A stretch of 54,840 nt of DNA from Treponema sp. UBA4377. GTDB taxonomy: Bacteria > Spirochaetota > Spirochaetia > Treponematales > Treponemataceae. The stretch's first letter is position 1, and each line of letters starts with the position of its first letter. The position numbers and the translations under genes were made by a program. Location of the stretch: NCBI GenBank assembly GCA_002391235.1, contig DGRX01000026.1, positions 67,251-122,090 on the forward strand. The letters are read 5' to 3'. The notes beneath the pieces were generated by a model. The model made no database searches. It saw only the letters and a program-made list of their open reading frames with translations, and was not told the origin of the DNA. Positions 16,251-24,700 of this stretch are shown one piece after another.

Positions 16251-16279
16251 TTGTTTTTATGCCGAAAATATGATATAAT
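16251..16279 (+). promoter_or_regulatory. Promoter of the EAL gene
   Basis: TTGTTT at 16251-16256 and TATAAT at 16274-16279 are 17 bases apart, and TGA directly before the -10 makes it an extended -10. The start of transcription would be near 16286, leaving a leader of about 14 bases without a clear Shine-Dalgarno sequence. Confidence 0.7.
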
Positions 16280-16299
16280 ACCTTGTAATTATTAAAGTT

Positions 16300-18042
16300 A
16301 TGGAAGAGAACAAAGCGAATATTTTCAAGCCCAAGACGTTTTCGGCTTCTGTAAAAAACTCGGGCTTGAACGATTTTATTTTTTTAATTGACCTCAAAGA
16401 AGACACTTGCTCGGTAAGCGAAAGCTGCGCCAAATTCATTCAAGTTCCGTCGGCCAACTTTCCGAACGCGACAAAAACCTTGGCATCCCTCGTTCACCAG
16501 GACGACATTGGAATTTTCAACGACTGCGTCGACCAAATAAAGAAAGGCAACAGCCACGACTTTATCCTTGAATGCAGAATGAAGTCGCCGTCAAACACTT
16601 ACATTCCGATTTCCTTTAGGGCAAAGAGCGTTTCGCTGCCCAACGGACAGTCCCTTTTGACAGGAACGATTTGCCTCAAGTCCAGCCGCCACGACGACAT
16701 AACCGGCCTTCCTTTGGAAGCCCAAATGATTCACGACTACAACGAGGCCCGCCGCAGCCAAGGAAGCGTCTCCGGCTTTATCCTGGCCATCCGCATAGAA
16801 GGCTTGGAGCACATCAACGCAAACTTTGGCCTTGAGGTCGGCGACAACATCTTCAACATCGTGGCCAAAGCCTGCATCGACGCGCAAAAAGACCAAACCC
16901 GCGCCTACAGAATCAGCGGAAACAAAATCGCCTTGCTCAACATCGGAGGCGGAACGGCGACCGACGCGCAGGGCATTTACCAAAGCCTAAAGCGCCGCAT
17001 CGGCGACATTGAATTTGACTTGGACTATTCTGTAGTCTTTACAATTTCCGCCGGAATCGTCGCCTTCATCAACGACATGAGCGAGCTTAAGGACTTGATA
17101 AAAAAGGCGGACTTCTCCCTCTCCATGGGAAGGAAATGCGGCAAAAACAATTTGTACTTCTTTAACAATTCGGAATACTCAAAGCACATAAACCGCCTGG
17201 ACTTGCACGAAAAGCTGCGCGAGTCCGTCAAGGACAACTTCAAGGGCTTTGAGATTTACTACCAGCCTGTCATCGACGCTACGGAATTTGACCCAAAAAC
17301 CGGAGGACAAAAAGTCCACGTAATCGGCGCGGAAGCCCTTTTGCGCTGGGGGCCGCCCAACTCGGAAAAGCTGCCCGCCGACCAAGTCATTCCGGTTTTG
17401 GAAGAGACAGGCCTTATGGCTCCCGTTGGCCGATGGATTTTGATGAAGGCCTTCAACCAGTGCCACGTTTGGAACCAGTATGACAAGAACTTCCATATGA
17501 GCGTGAACCTTTCTTACGTTCAACTTGAACGGAGCGACATCCTCTTTGACGTGGAATGCGCTTTGGAAAAGACAAAGGTAAACCCAGAAAACATCACGCT
17601 TGAAATCACAGAAAGCGGCTACATCGACCACGACGAGCTGCAGCGGCTTTTTGACGAGCTGCACAAGCTTAAGATCAACATCGACATCGACGACTTTGGA
17701 ACGGGCTACTCAAACTTGCGCTACATCCAAAACTTGCACGCCAACACGCTAAAGCTGGACTACTCTTTTGTCCAAAAGGCTGTAAGGGGAAAGGACGGCG
17801 ACAGCGAAAGGCGCGTGATTGAGCACATCATCAACATGGCCCACGACTTGGGAATGAAAGTTTGCCTTGAGGGAATCGAATCCGAAAACGACGTGGAGAT
17901 TCTTTCAAAGCTTAAGCCGGACAAGTTCCAGGGCTTTTTCTTTGGAAAGCCGGTTTCGTCGTACGCTTTCTTGGACAGAAACAAGCAGTACTTTAGGGAC
18001 AACGCTCCGCAAAAGAGCGACGAACCGGAAGAAATCAGCTAA
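16300..18042 (+). CDS. c-di-GMP phosphodiesterase (PAS-like, degenerate GGDEF, EAL)
   Basis: The 580-residue soluble protein has a PAS-like N-terminal region (about 20-125), a GGDEF-fold domain at about 130-300 whose active-site motif is replaced by ISGNK, so it cannot be a cyclase, and an EAL domain at about 315-565. EAL catalytic residues are present: GAEALLRW (about 342), NLS, EITES, DDFGTGYSNL (about 464-473) and EGIES (about 524). It should hydrolyse c-di-GMP to pGpG. The degenerate GGDEF domain may sense GTP, as in other composite proteins; that is inference. Its stop codon overlaps the stop of the convergent symporter gene. Confidence 0.92.
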   Translation: MEENKANIFKPKTFSASVKNSGLNDFIFLIDLKEDTCSVSESCAKFIQVPSANFPNATKTLASLVHQDDIGIFNDCVDQIKKGNSHDFILECRMKSPSNTYIPISFRAKSVSLPNGQSLLTGTICLKSSRHDDITGLPLEAQMIHDYNEARRSQGSVSGFILAIRIEGLEHINANFGLEVGDNIFNIVAKACIDAQKDQTRAYRISGNKIALLNIGGGTATDAQGIYQSLKRRIGDIEFDLDYSVVFTISAGIVAFINDMSELKDLIKKADFSLSMGRKCGKNNLYFFNNSEYSKHINRLDLHEKLRESVKDNFKGFEIYYQPVIDATEFDPKTGGQKVHVIGAEALLRWGPPNSEKLPADQVIPVLEETGLMAPVGRWILMKAFNQCHVWNQYDKNFHMSVNLSYVQLERSDILFDVECALEKTKVNPENITLEITESGYIDHDELQRLFDELHKLKINIDIDDFGTGYSNLRYIQNLHANTLKLDYSFVQKAVRGKDGDSERRVIEHIINMAHDLGMKVCLEGIESENDVEILSKLKPDKFQGFFFGKPVSSYAFLDRNKQYFRDNAPQKSDEPEEIS

Positions 18043-19256
18043 GCGCGGTGGCGTTCGATCGCGCGCGTATTGTTGGCGACAATGTACGCGCCGAACATTA
18101 CGGTGGCCGCGTCAAAAAGCGCCGAGAAGGAGCCGATGATTACGGCGGCCGGCTTTAAGAGCAAGTAGCCGGTTTCCATTCCGCGCCCGAAAATCGAGCA
18201 CAAGATTGTAAGCGTTACAAAGGTTCCGCCTACAGGAAGGTTTCCCATCACAAAAGAAAGCAAAAACGCCGTCATCGAAATCGCGAGCATGTCGAAGAAT
18301 TCGATGTTCAAGGTTGAGTAGGACCTCCAAATCACGACAAAGCTGATGATCGAAACCAAGGCCGTTCCGCCGCGCGCAAAGATGGAAAAGAGCGGAAAGG
18401 CAAAACCGTTGACCCGCTGGCGGATTCCAAGCATTTCTTTTCCAAGGCGGGTTTCGACAGGCAGAGCCAAGTTGGTGTCGCCCGAAAGGAAGGCCACCAA
18501 GAAGGGGGCGATCGAGGCGCGCAAAACTTTTAGCGGCTTTCCGTTGCGGCAAACAGAAACGACGATAAGCGGATAAATCACGCCCGCCAAAATCACAAAG
18601 TCAACCGCCAGCATGATTATCAACGGAGTGAAGACTCCGCTCTTTAAAACGTCGCGGAACTGGATGGCCCAACTGCACATGACGAAAACGATGCCGGCCG
18701 AAAAAAGCTCCGTAAAAATCACCGTCACGTTGTAAAAAAGCTCGCTAAGCGCGTCGGCCAAGGAAATTATGGGCTTGATGTTGGAATGTTCCATGCAGCA
18801 GCCGATTCCAATAATCACGGCAAAGAGGAACGCTGGAAGCAAAAACGAGCCTTGGGTCAAAGACTCAAATGCGGAGTTGGGAAAAATCATCCTGCAGAAT
18901 TCTTTTAGGTTGAGGGTTGAAAGCTCTGCCGCGCGCTCGGTTGTGATTGGAATGCGCGGAAGACGGACGATTACGATTGAAATGAATCCAAGCGCCGCAA
19001 GCAAAAGGGACGAAAGCGCGATCGTTCCAAAAGTCCAAATGGAGGCGCGGGCGATCAAGCCGTCCTCGCGCATTCTGACCACGGCCATAATGCCGGAAAA
19101 AAACAAAAGCGGCAAAAGCGTGTAGCGGCCAATGCGAACTATGATGTCCGTAATAAAGGAAAGAGCGGCCGCTCCCTGCAAAGAGTCAAGCGGCAAAATC
19201 AAGGCGGCGGCCAAACCAAGCGCGGCGCCAATCAAATATTTTAACCAAAGTTTCAT
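18039..19256 (-). CDS. Dicarboxylate/amino acid:cation symporter (DAACS family, divergent)
   Basis: Start at 19256 gives 405 residues and begins MKLWLKYLIGAALGLAAAL, a normal first helix for the family. About eight membrane segments and re-entrant regions can be seen, with SGDTNLALPVETRLG in the position of hairpin 1 and FVMGNLPVGGTFVTLTIL in the region of helix 7/hairpin 2. The classic NMDGT motif is not intact, so substrate cannot be assigned. Family members use Na+ or H+ to import glutamate, aspartate or C4 acids. The gene ends inside the stop codon of the convergent EAL gene. Confidence 0.8.
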   Translation of the reverse strand: MKLWLKYLIGAALGLAAALILPLDSLQGAAALSFITDIIVRIGRYTLLPLLFFSGIMAVVRMREDGLIARASIWTFGTIALSSLLLAALGFISIVIVRLPRIPITTERAAELSTLNLKEFCRMIFPNSAFESLTQGSFLLPAFLFAVIIGIGCCMEHSNIKPIISLADALSELFYNVTVIFTELFSAGIVFVMCSWAIQFRDVLKSGVFTPLIIMLAVDFVILAGVIYPLIVVSVCRNGKPLKVLRASIAPFLVAFLSGDTNLALPVETRLGKEMLGIRQRVNGFAFPLFSIFARGGTALVSIISFVVIWRSYSTLNIEFFDMLAISMTAFLLSFVMGNLPVGGTFVTLTILCSIFGRGMETGYLLLKPAAVIIGSFSALFDAATVMFGAYIVANNTRAIERHRA

Positions 19257-19287
19257 GCCGCCTATTGTAGCGCAAAACATAAATTTA

Positions 19288-19296
19288 TGCTATAAT
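19288..19296 (+). promoter_or_regulatory. Extended -10 of a leaderless gene
   Basis: TGCTATAAT ends seven bases before the ATG at 19304, which puts the expected transcription start at or next to the start codon. There is no Shine-Dalgarno sequence before the ATG. Confidence 0.55.
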
Positions 19297-19303
19297 GGTT
19301 GAT

Positions 19304-20065
19304 ATGACCAAGACGATTTTAATTGCCGGCAAAAACCTGCCTGACGGCGCCGATTTTATCGAAGGCGCCCAAGTAAAAATGAGGAACGTCGCTGCCGCCG
19401 CTTCTAAAGGAGCCAAACCAGCCTCAACCCCAAACACCAGCGCCTTTGAATGGACAAGAACGTCGCCAGTAAACGCGCGCTCCTTAGTTCTAGACGCAGA
19501 GACCGAATTTGGCCAAATTGACGAAGCCGTCCTGTATTTTGACGAAAGCTATTACGCTGGAAAATTCAACTTGTTGACGCCGCAAGAATGTTCGGAAAGC
19601 ATCGACGAAATGATTTTGGGCTACCAATACTTGGCCTTGGAAATTCTTGGCCGCTTTGAAAAAAAATACAGCATGAGAAGCGGCTTGGAAGAGGAAAAAG
19701 CTCCGGTTCCAAAACTGGCATTTTTGATAAAGGCTTGCTCAAGCGAATGCGACGTGAACAAAAACGGATCGCTTAGGGCGTCAACACCGATGGCAGCAGG
19801 CCCATTTGTGGCGGCGGCAGCCGCAGCCTTTTCCGCCTTTGCCGAAAACATCGCCGCGATTTACGGCGGCCGCGAATACGTAACGGTATTGCTGGCCCAA
19901 GGCGACCAAAACATTGAGGCGGCCAAGCGCGACCGAACGCTAAGCGAATGGATTTGCTCCTACATGGACGAAGTGGACAAGCTTAAGAACAAGCTAACGC
20001 TAAAGCAAAGCATGAACTGGATAAAGGCAGGAGCCAAGGGACCGGGATTTTCGCTTTTTAGATAA
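19304..20065 (+). CDS. Conserved-looking protein of unknown function
   Basis: I do not recognise this 253-residue protein with confidence. It opens with TKTILIAGKN, like a first Rossmann strand, and has a Ala-rich helix (GPFVAAAAAAFSAFAENIAAIYGG) followed by EYVTVLLAQG, which together recall a degraded short-chain dehydrogenase fold without the catalytic YxxxK. No signal peptide or membrane segment is seen. The ATG at 19304 is preferred to the one at 19295 because the latter lies inside the -10 box. Downstream MgtC gene has its own ribosome binding site 35 bases later. Confidence 0.6.
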   Translation: MTKTILIAGKNLPDGADFIEGAQVKMRNVAAAASKGAKPASTPNTSAFEWTRTSPVNARSLVLDAETEFGQIDEAVLYFDESYYAGKFNLLTPQECSESIDEMILGYQYLALEILGRFEKKYSMRSGLEEEKAPVPKLAFLIKACSSECDVNKNGSLRASTPMAAGPFVAAAAAAFSAFAENIAAIYGGREYVTVLLAQGDQNIEAAKRDRTLSEWICSYMDEVDKLKNKLTLKQSMNWIKAGAKGPGFSLFR

Positions 20066-20100
20066 AAGAATTTTTGGCCAAAAAGCGGAGGAGATTGCAA

Positions 20101-20790
20101 ATGGATTTTTTTAACAACATTTTCGCAGACCACTTTATGGCGGAATGCTGCTTTAAGATTTTTTTAAGCGCGGCTTTTGGAATCATTCTAGGCGTGGAGC
20201 GCTCAAACCGCATGCACGCGATTGGAATCCGAACGATGCTTTTAATCACAACCTCTTGCGCGCTTTTGGGCGTTCTTTCTTACTACGGAGCGGAAAACCC
20301 TGCAAAAGCGCTTGGCGACCCGACCCGCATCGCCGCCGGCGTCGTGACCGGCGTAGGCTTTTTGGGCGGCGGCGTCATCATGCACCAGGGCTTTAACATC
20401 AAGGGAATAACGACGGCGGCGCTGATTTGGACCGCGGCGGCTTTGGGCCTTTCTGTCGGCTACGGCCTTTACATTCCGGCGGTCGTCGTGTTTGTCCTTG
20501 TGATTTTGATCCTGCCGCTTTTCAAAAAAATTGAGCGGACGTATTTTCCCGCTTCAAGAATAAAGACAATCCATTTGATTTACTCCAACGACGACGTTGA
20601 CATGGAAAGCGTCAAAGAAAGTCTCACTTCCTGCGGAATCTTTTTGCGCGACATAAACTATTCAAATTCTTTTGAAGACGACAAGTTTAAGGTCGAGATT
20701 ATCGTCAACACACCGGCCAACGTAGACTTTGCCGCGCTGGGCAAAAAACTAAAGAAGACCGGCGAATTGGCTAAGTTTTCGTTTCAGTGA
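20101..20790 (+). CDS. MgtC/SapB family membrane protein
   Basis: Start at 20101 follows GGAGGAG; the longer reading from a TTG lacks a ribosome binding site. The 229-residue protein has the MgtC signature: GVERSNRMHAIGIRTMLLI, DPTRIAAGVVTGVGFLGGG and TTAALIWTAAALGLSVGYG across about five membrane helices (10-145), then a soluble ACT-like C-terminal domain (about 155-229). MgtC proteins act in Mg2+ limitation and, in pathogens, inhibit F-type ATP synthase; the role in spirochaetes is unknown. No Mg2+-sensing leader was recognised upstream. Confidence 0.9.
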   Translation: MDFFNNIFADHFMAECCFKIFLSAAFGIILGVERSNRMHAIGIRTMLLITTSCALLGVLSYYGAENPAKALGDPTRIAAGVVTGVGFLGGGVIMHQGFNIKGITTAALIWTAAALGLSVGYGLYIPAVVVFVLVILILPLFKKIERTYFPASRIKTIHLIYSNDDVDMESVKESLTSCGIFLRDINYSNSFEDDKFKVEIIVNTPANVDFAALGKKLKKTGELAKFSFQ

Positions 20791-20795
20791 TAGAT

Positions 20796-21479
20796 TCACA
20801 ACTTCTTTTTTTCCAATTGTTTGTAGAGGTTCTTCTTAAAATCGCGAGAGGAATGAAAGAATTCTTTTTCTGAGTTGGAAAGGGCGTTGCGTTCGGCTTT
20901 GTCATTGATAAGTTCCATTGTGCAAATCAAATCCGCCACTTGGAACAACTTATAGTCGGCTGGTTTTACTTTTCTCATTTCCACATTTGCAAAAAGGCTT
21001 GAAAAGACCGAAAGAATAATTTTTGTCAACTCCGCCTGTCCGTAATCATAATAATTTATAAGCAAGTCAAATGAATCAAAATAATCGTAATGCTTTTTTA
21101 ATTCGTCGGAGATTGTCTTTGACAACTTTGAAATGTATGCCATCTCGTCATTGGAGCATTCCGCCTTATTGATTTTAGGGCAAATGTAGTGAATTGGGAG
21201 CCTACGTGTAAAATGAAAAAGCGAATTAAACAGCGCTTTTCTGGTTTCCATTAAATCATTTTTATAAAACAATTCTTTTCGCACAAGCGGTCCTGTATGA
21301 ATCGCATGTTTTGGATAACCTATTGTTTCCAAATGCCTTTCCAGATTTTTTATGTCACAAGAAATGTCATTGCTTTGATTATGCAAAACCATCGCAACAT
21401 AGTAAAATGGATTACGCGGATTACATTTTCCAAAATCGCCAGACTCATCGATAAAGACGCTTAATTGCCTACGTTCCAC
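20796..21479 (-). CDS. DUF3800 domain-containing protein
   Basis: The 227-residue protein has the DUF3800 N-terminal motif SVFIDESGDFG and the C-terminal KLFQVADLICTMEL, the two acidic blocks thought to build an RNase H-like site. Activity is unproven. Start is GTG with GGAGG five bases upstream. The gene is visibly more AT-rich than its neighbours, consistent with transfer. Its only visible promoter lies upstream of an intrinsic terminator, so expression requires read-through of a short structured RNA. Conserved RNA motifs upstream of DUF3800 genes (DUF3800-I and others) have been described by comparative genomics, as I recall; I cannot tell whether this is one of them. Confidence 0.85.
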   Translation of the reverse strand: MERRQLSVFIDESGDFGKCNPRNPFYYVAMVLHNQSNDISCDIKNLERHLETIGYPKHAIHTGPLVRKELFYKNDLMETRKALFNSLFHFTRRLPIHYICPKINKAECSNDEMAYISKLSKTISDELKKHYDYFDSFDLLINYYDYGQAELTKIILSVFSSLFANVEMRKVKPADYKLFQVADLICTMELINDKAERNALSNSEKEFFHSSRDFKKNLYKQLEKKKL

Positions 21480-21493
21480 AAAATCCTCCGAAC

Positions 21494-21521
21494 AAAAAAA
21501 ATGGCGGGGTAAATCCCCGCC
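21494..21521 (-). terminator. Intrinsic terminator inside the DUF3800 leader
   Basis: GGCGGGG (21521-21515), loop ATTTA, CCCCGCC (21509-21503) and eight T (21501-21494) form a textbook terminator. Only 14 bases separate it from the GTG start, leaving no space for another promoter. Confidence 0.9.
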
Positions 21522-21558
21522 TTTCGGTGGACCTGGAACGCATATTGTTCAGCCCAAT
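21494..21558 (-). ncRNA. Structured leader RNA of the DUF3800 gene
   Basis: From a start near 21558 the RNA would be about 65 nt. GGGCUGAAC (21554-21546) pairs with GUUCCAGGUCC (21539-21529) to give a bulged stem with a seven-base loop AAUAUGC; the inner GAAC/GUUC pairs are perfect. A single-stranded linker ACCGAAA follows, then the terminator hairpin. The layout (promoter, short RNA, terminator, gene) is that of type III toxin-antitoxin loci and of attenuators. Structure is by eye. Confidence 0.6.
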
Positions 21559-21564
21559 GGTTTT

Positions 21565-21592
21565 ATTATAGCGCAAGCGTTCTAAAAGTCAA
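21565..21592 (-). promoter_or_regulatory. Promoter of the DUF3800 leader
   Basis: TTGACT at 21592-21587 and TATAAT at 21570-21565 are 16 bases apart. The palindrome GGGAATTCCC at 21596-21605 lies just upstream, and 21605-21627 resembles the upstream motif of the first Rpn gene (CAACTATCTATATCTTATATG). Confidence 0.8.
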
Positions 21593-21689
21593 GTGGGAAT
21601 TCCCTTACATATAAGATATAGATAGTTGATGAAAAATTTGTCTTTTTTTGAGAAAAAATGAAAAAATTTATTTTTTTTAGTGATTTTAC

Positions 21690-21717
21690 AAAAAAACGGC
21701 CTCCTTTGAGGAGGCCG
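21690..21717 (-). terminator. Terminator of the lipoprotein operon
   Basis: CGGCCTCC, loop TCAAA, GGAGGCCG followed by seven T on the minus strand, 24 bases past the stop codon of the lipoprotein at 21741-25706. Confidence 0.92.
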
Positions 21718-21740
21718 CGTAATTCAGAGAGGAGCGTTGA

Positions 21741-24700
21741 CTATGGCTCTATTTGAACAACAGAAGAACTATCGACGGTGATAGTCCTAAACTCATTAAT
21801 TCCTTCAGATCCAGGCACTTTGAATTTTAAGTAATATCTCGCATAGAAACTGTCCTTTCCTTTTGCTTTCACTAGCGCTTTAAATCTGCCACTCCAATAG
21901 TCTTTGTCAAAACTATTCACAAAACCTTTTTCTTCGACATTGCCAATACCATATGAAGCATTAGTCTCATTGCCTTTAATTCCAGCTTCGTATTCGACAA
22001 CCGAATAAAAGTCCTTGTCAAAAACAGTTAAGTTTTCAGGCTTTTCATAATTTGAAATTGTGGCAACAGGCTTTGTTCCATCAAACTGCAGGTCAAGCTT
22101 AGCCGTTCCGTCCAAATGTGAATAGTCAATGTCTCCAACGCCTTCAAGAGCAATCACAGAAAGACATTCGTCTTTCTGATATTCTCTATGATCTCTAGGA
22201 TTCGTTGGCTGAATTGTAACCAAAAAAACATAACGTTCGGCAGGCTCGCAAAGGGGGTAAATGCACGTAAATGTATTTTGGCTTCCGCTCCATTCCCAAG
22301 CGGGCAACGAAGCCGCTGTTGTCCAATCATTAAGCTCTCCGTTTATATACTCACACCTTGCGATTCCAACCCAGTTAATGCCGCCAAAAATCTTTTTCCC
22401 CTTTTTCCAGTTACCTTTTCCGTCACCAACAAGTGTATATTTTTCCTTATAGTCCCCCATTCCTTCATAAACCCATCGATATTGATCTCCATCTAATATG
22501 TAGTTACCATTTCCATCGCCTACATATTCATAACCATCACGTATGTAATTACCATTACCACCGCCAACCGATTCATACGAATTCTCATCTATCCCAATTA
22601 AATAATTCGGATTAAAAACATCATCATCCGGTCTTGTAATAGTGAACTTAAGGCCGCCAGCAACATTCTCGACTTTAACATGGCTTGTTTGCAAGCGGTC
22701 GGTTGTAAAGAGCTGTTCGTCAAAGTCGTCGCCGGGGAGTTGGCTGACAGTCGAGGACTGGCCGCCCGCATCATACGCGCATTTGAGCTGCGCATAGTAT
22801 GAGTAATGCTTGGTTCCTTTGGTCACTTCGAGGGCGAGAGAGTAAGTTCCTGGCACAAGAGTCGCCGTGTCAATTACACATGACTGTTCAGTTCCGATAA
22901 CTTTGTCGTCCAAGGTCCAACTGTAAGTGTCACACTTTTCCGCGCCAAAGATGACATTGCTGCCGTTTTGAATTTTCTTAACGGAAATGTCGGAGTTCTT
23001 GACCGAAACTTCTATAGACACTGGCATTTCGATGTCCAGAACATTAGAGCCGGCTCTATCGCTCTCAACTGAAGCCATGCCTTCAAAAACATTTTGGTCA
23101 AAATCAAAGTAATGGCAAGACTGGGCAAAGAATTTTGCCCTAAGTCCATTTTCGGCTCTATATATGAACAGGCTGTTAAATTCCGCAACATCTTCCACTG
23201 TGATTTTGCTTTGCAATCCATCCGCCTCAACCGTATGGAAATATTGAATCTTGTCATGCCCCCAATCCGAGCCCGTATCCGTGGCAAACAAAGCCACACC
23301 TGTTTTTACAACCCTTAGAGAAGATGGGTATCCTTTAAAGGTCATTTCAAATTCCGGTTTTCCATTTTCGTTATATTTTGCGACGCACGCTTGCTCAACA
23401 GAAGAAAAATCAATGGATCCGGAACCGCCTATTGCCGTAACTTTGTAATCATTAAATATCTCATTCGAAATAACGTGGTCGTCCAAATGCTCCACTTGAA
23501 CTCCAAAAGAACAAAGCTCGCCAGCCCCGCATAGTGGATACAAGCATTCTATTCTTTCTGCATTGGAGTCCAATTCTGGCGACGCTCTCAAAACAATATT
23601 TCCGGAAGAATCCTTGCAATAAATTTTTACATAGTTTACTTCTTTTCCACCCCAAGTAGCAGGCTTTCTGTTGACGCTAAATCTAATTCCCTTGCCGTCT
23701 TTGTCAGCGTAAACCTTTATGTCGCTGTTGTAGAAATATCCAGGAGCCTCGCTGCCGCCGTCAATGCAGGCGTAAGCGGCATCTTGCTTTCCGTTGGCAT
23801 ATTTTGTTCCAGCCTGACCGACAAGCTTTTCGTTTTTCCAGAACACATATTGCACTTCTGTGACTGCGCTTGTGACAAATTTTTCGCTGGCGTAAATGAT
23901 TTCAAGCTTAGGGCTAGAATTGAACATATAACTCATGTTCTTAACCTTTGAAGTGTCAAAACTGCTAACGTCCAATGTTAAAAGATTATCGCAATGACAG
24001 AACATTGAACTCATATCTGTTACATTTGCCGTGTCAAAGTTGCTAACGTCCAACGTCAAAAGACTTGAACAGTTCCAGAACATTGATCTCATATCTGTTA
24101 CATTTGCCGTGTCAAAGTTGCTAACGTCCAAATCCGCAAGACTTTCACAATAAGCGAACATGGCTCTCATATTTGTAACATTTGCGGTATTAAAGCCGCT
24201 AACGTCCAAAGCGGCAAGACTGTTACAGCGGCAGAACATCGAGAACATATTTGTAACTTTTGACGTATTAAATCCGCTAACATCAAGCGCCTCAAGTTTG
24301 TTGCAATAAAAGAACACGGCCCTCATGTCCGTGACATTCGATGTGTCAAAACCGCTTACGTTGAGCGTGGCAAGATTGTCGCAGTGGGCAAACATTGCCG
24401 CAATGATTGTGGCGCTAGATGTGTCCAAACCTCGCAAATCAGCCGAAACAAGCTTTGAGCAGCCGGCAAAAATAAAAGAGCTGTCCTCGTTGAGCTTTAT
24501 GCCGGCAGGCGGATCGACAATCAGCGCAACGCTGTCAGCGCTTGTTCTGGCGATGGCGCTTGCGATTGTGTTTGATTCGACTGCTGTCGACGACAACGTT
24601 CCATCAACCTCGTCAACAGTGTAACCGCTCTTTCCAATCTCGTCAGCCGTTACGTCGCTGTACAATGTTACCGTTATGTCGCCCGTGGCAGCCAAAAGCG

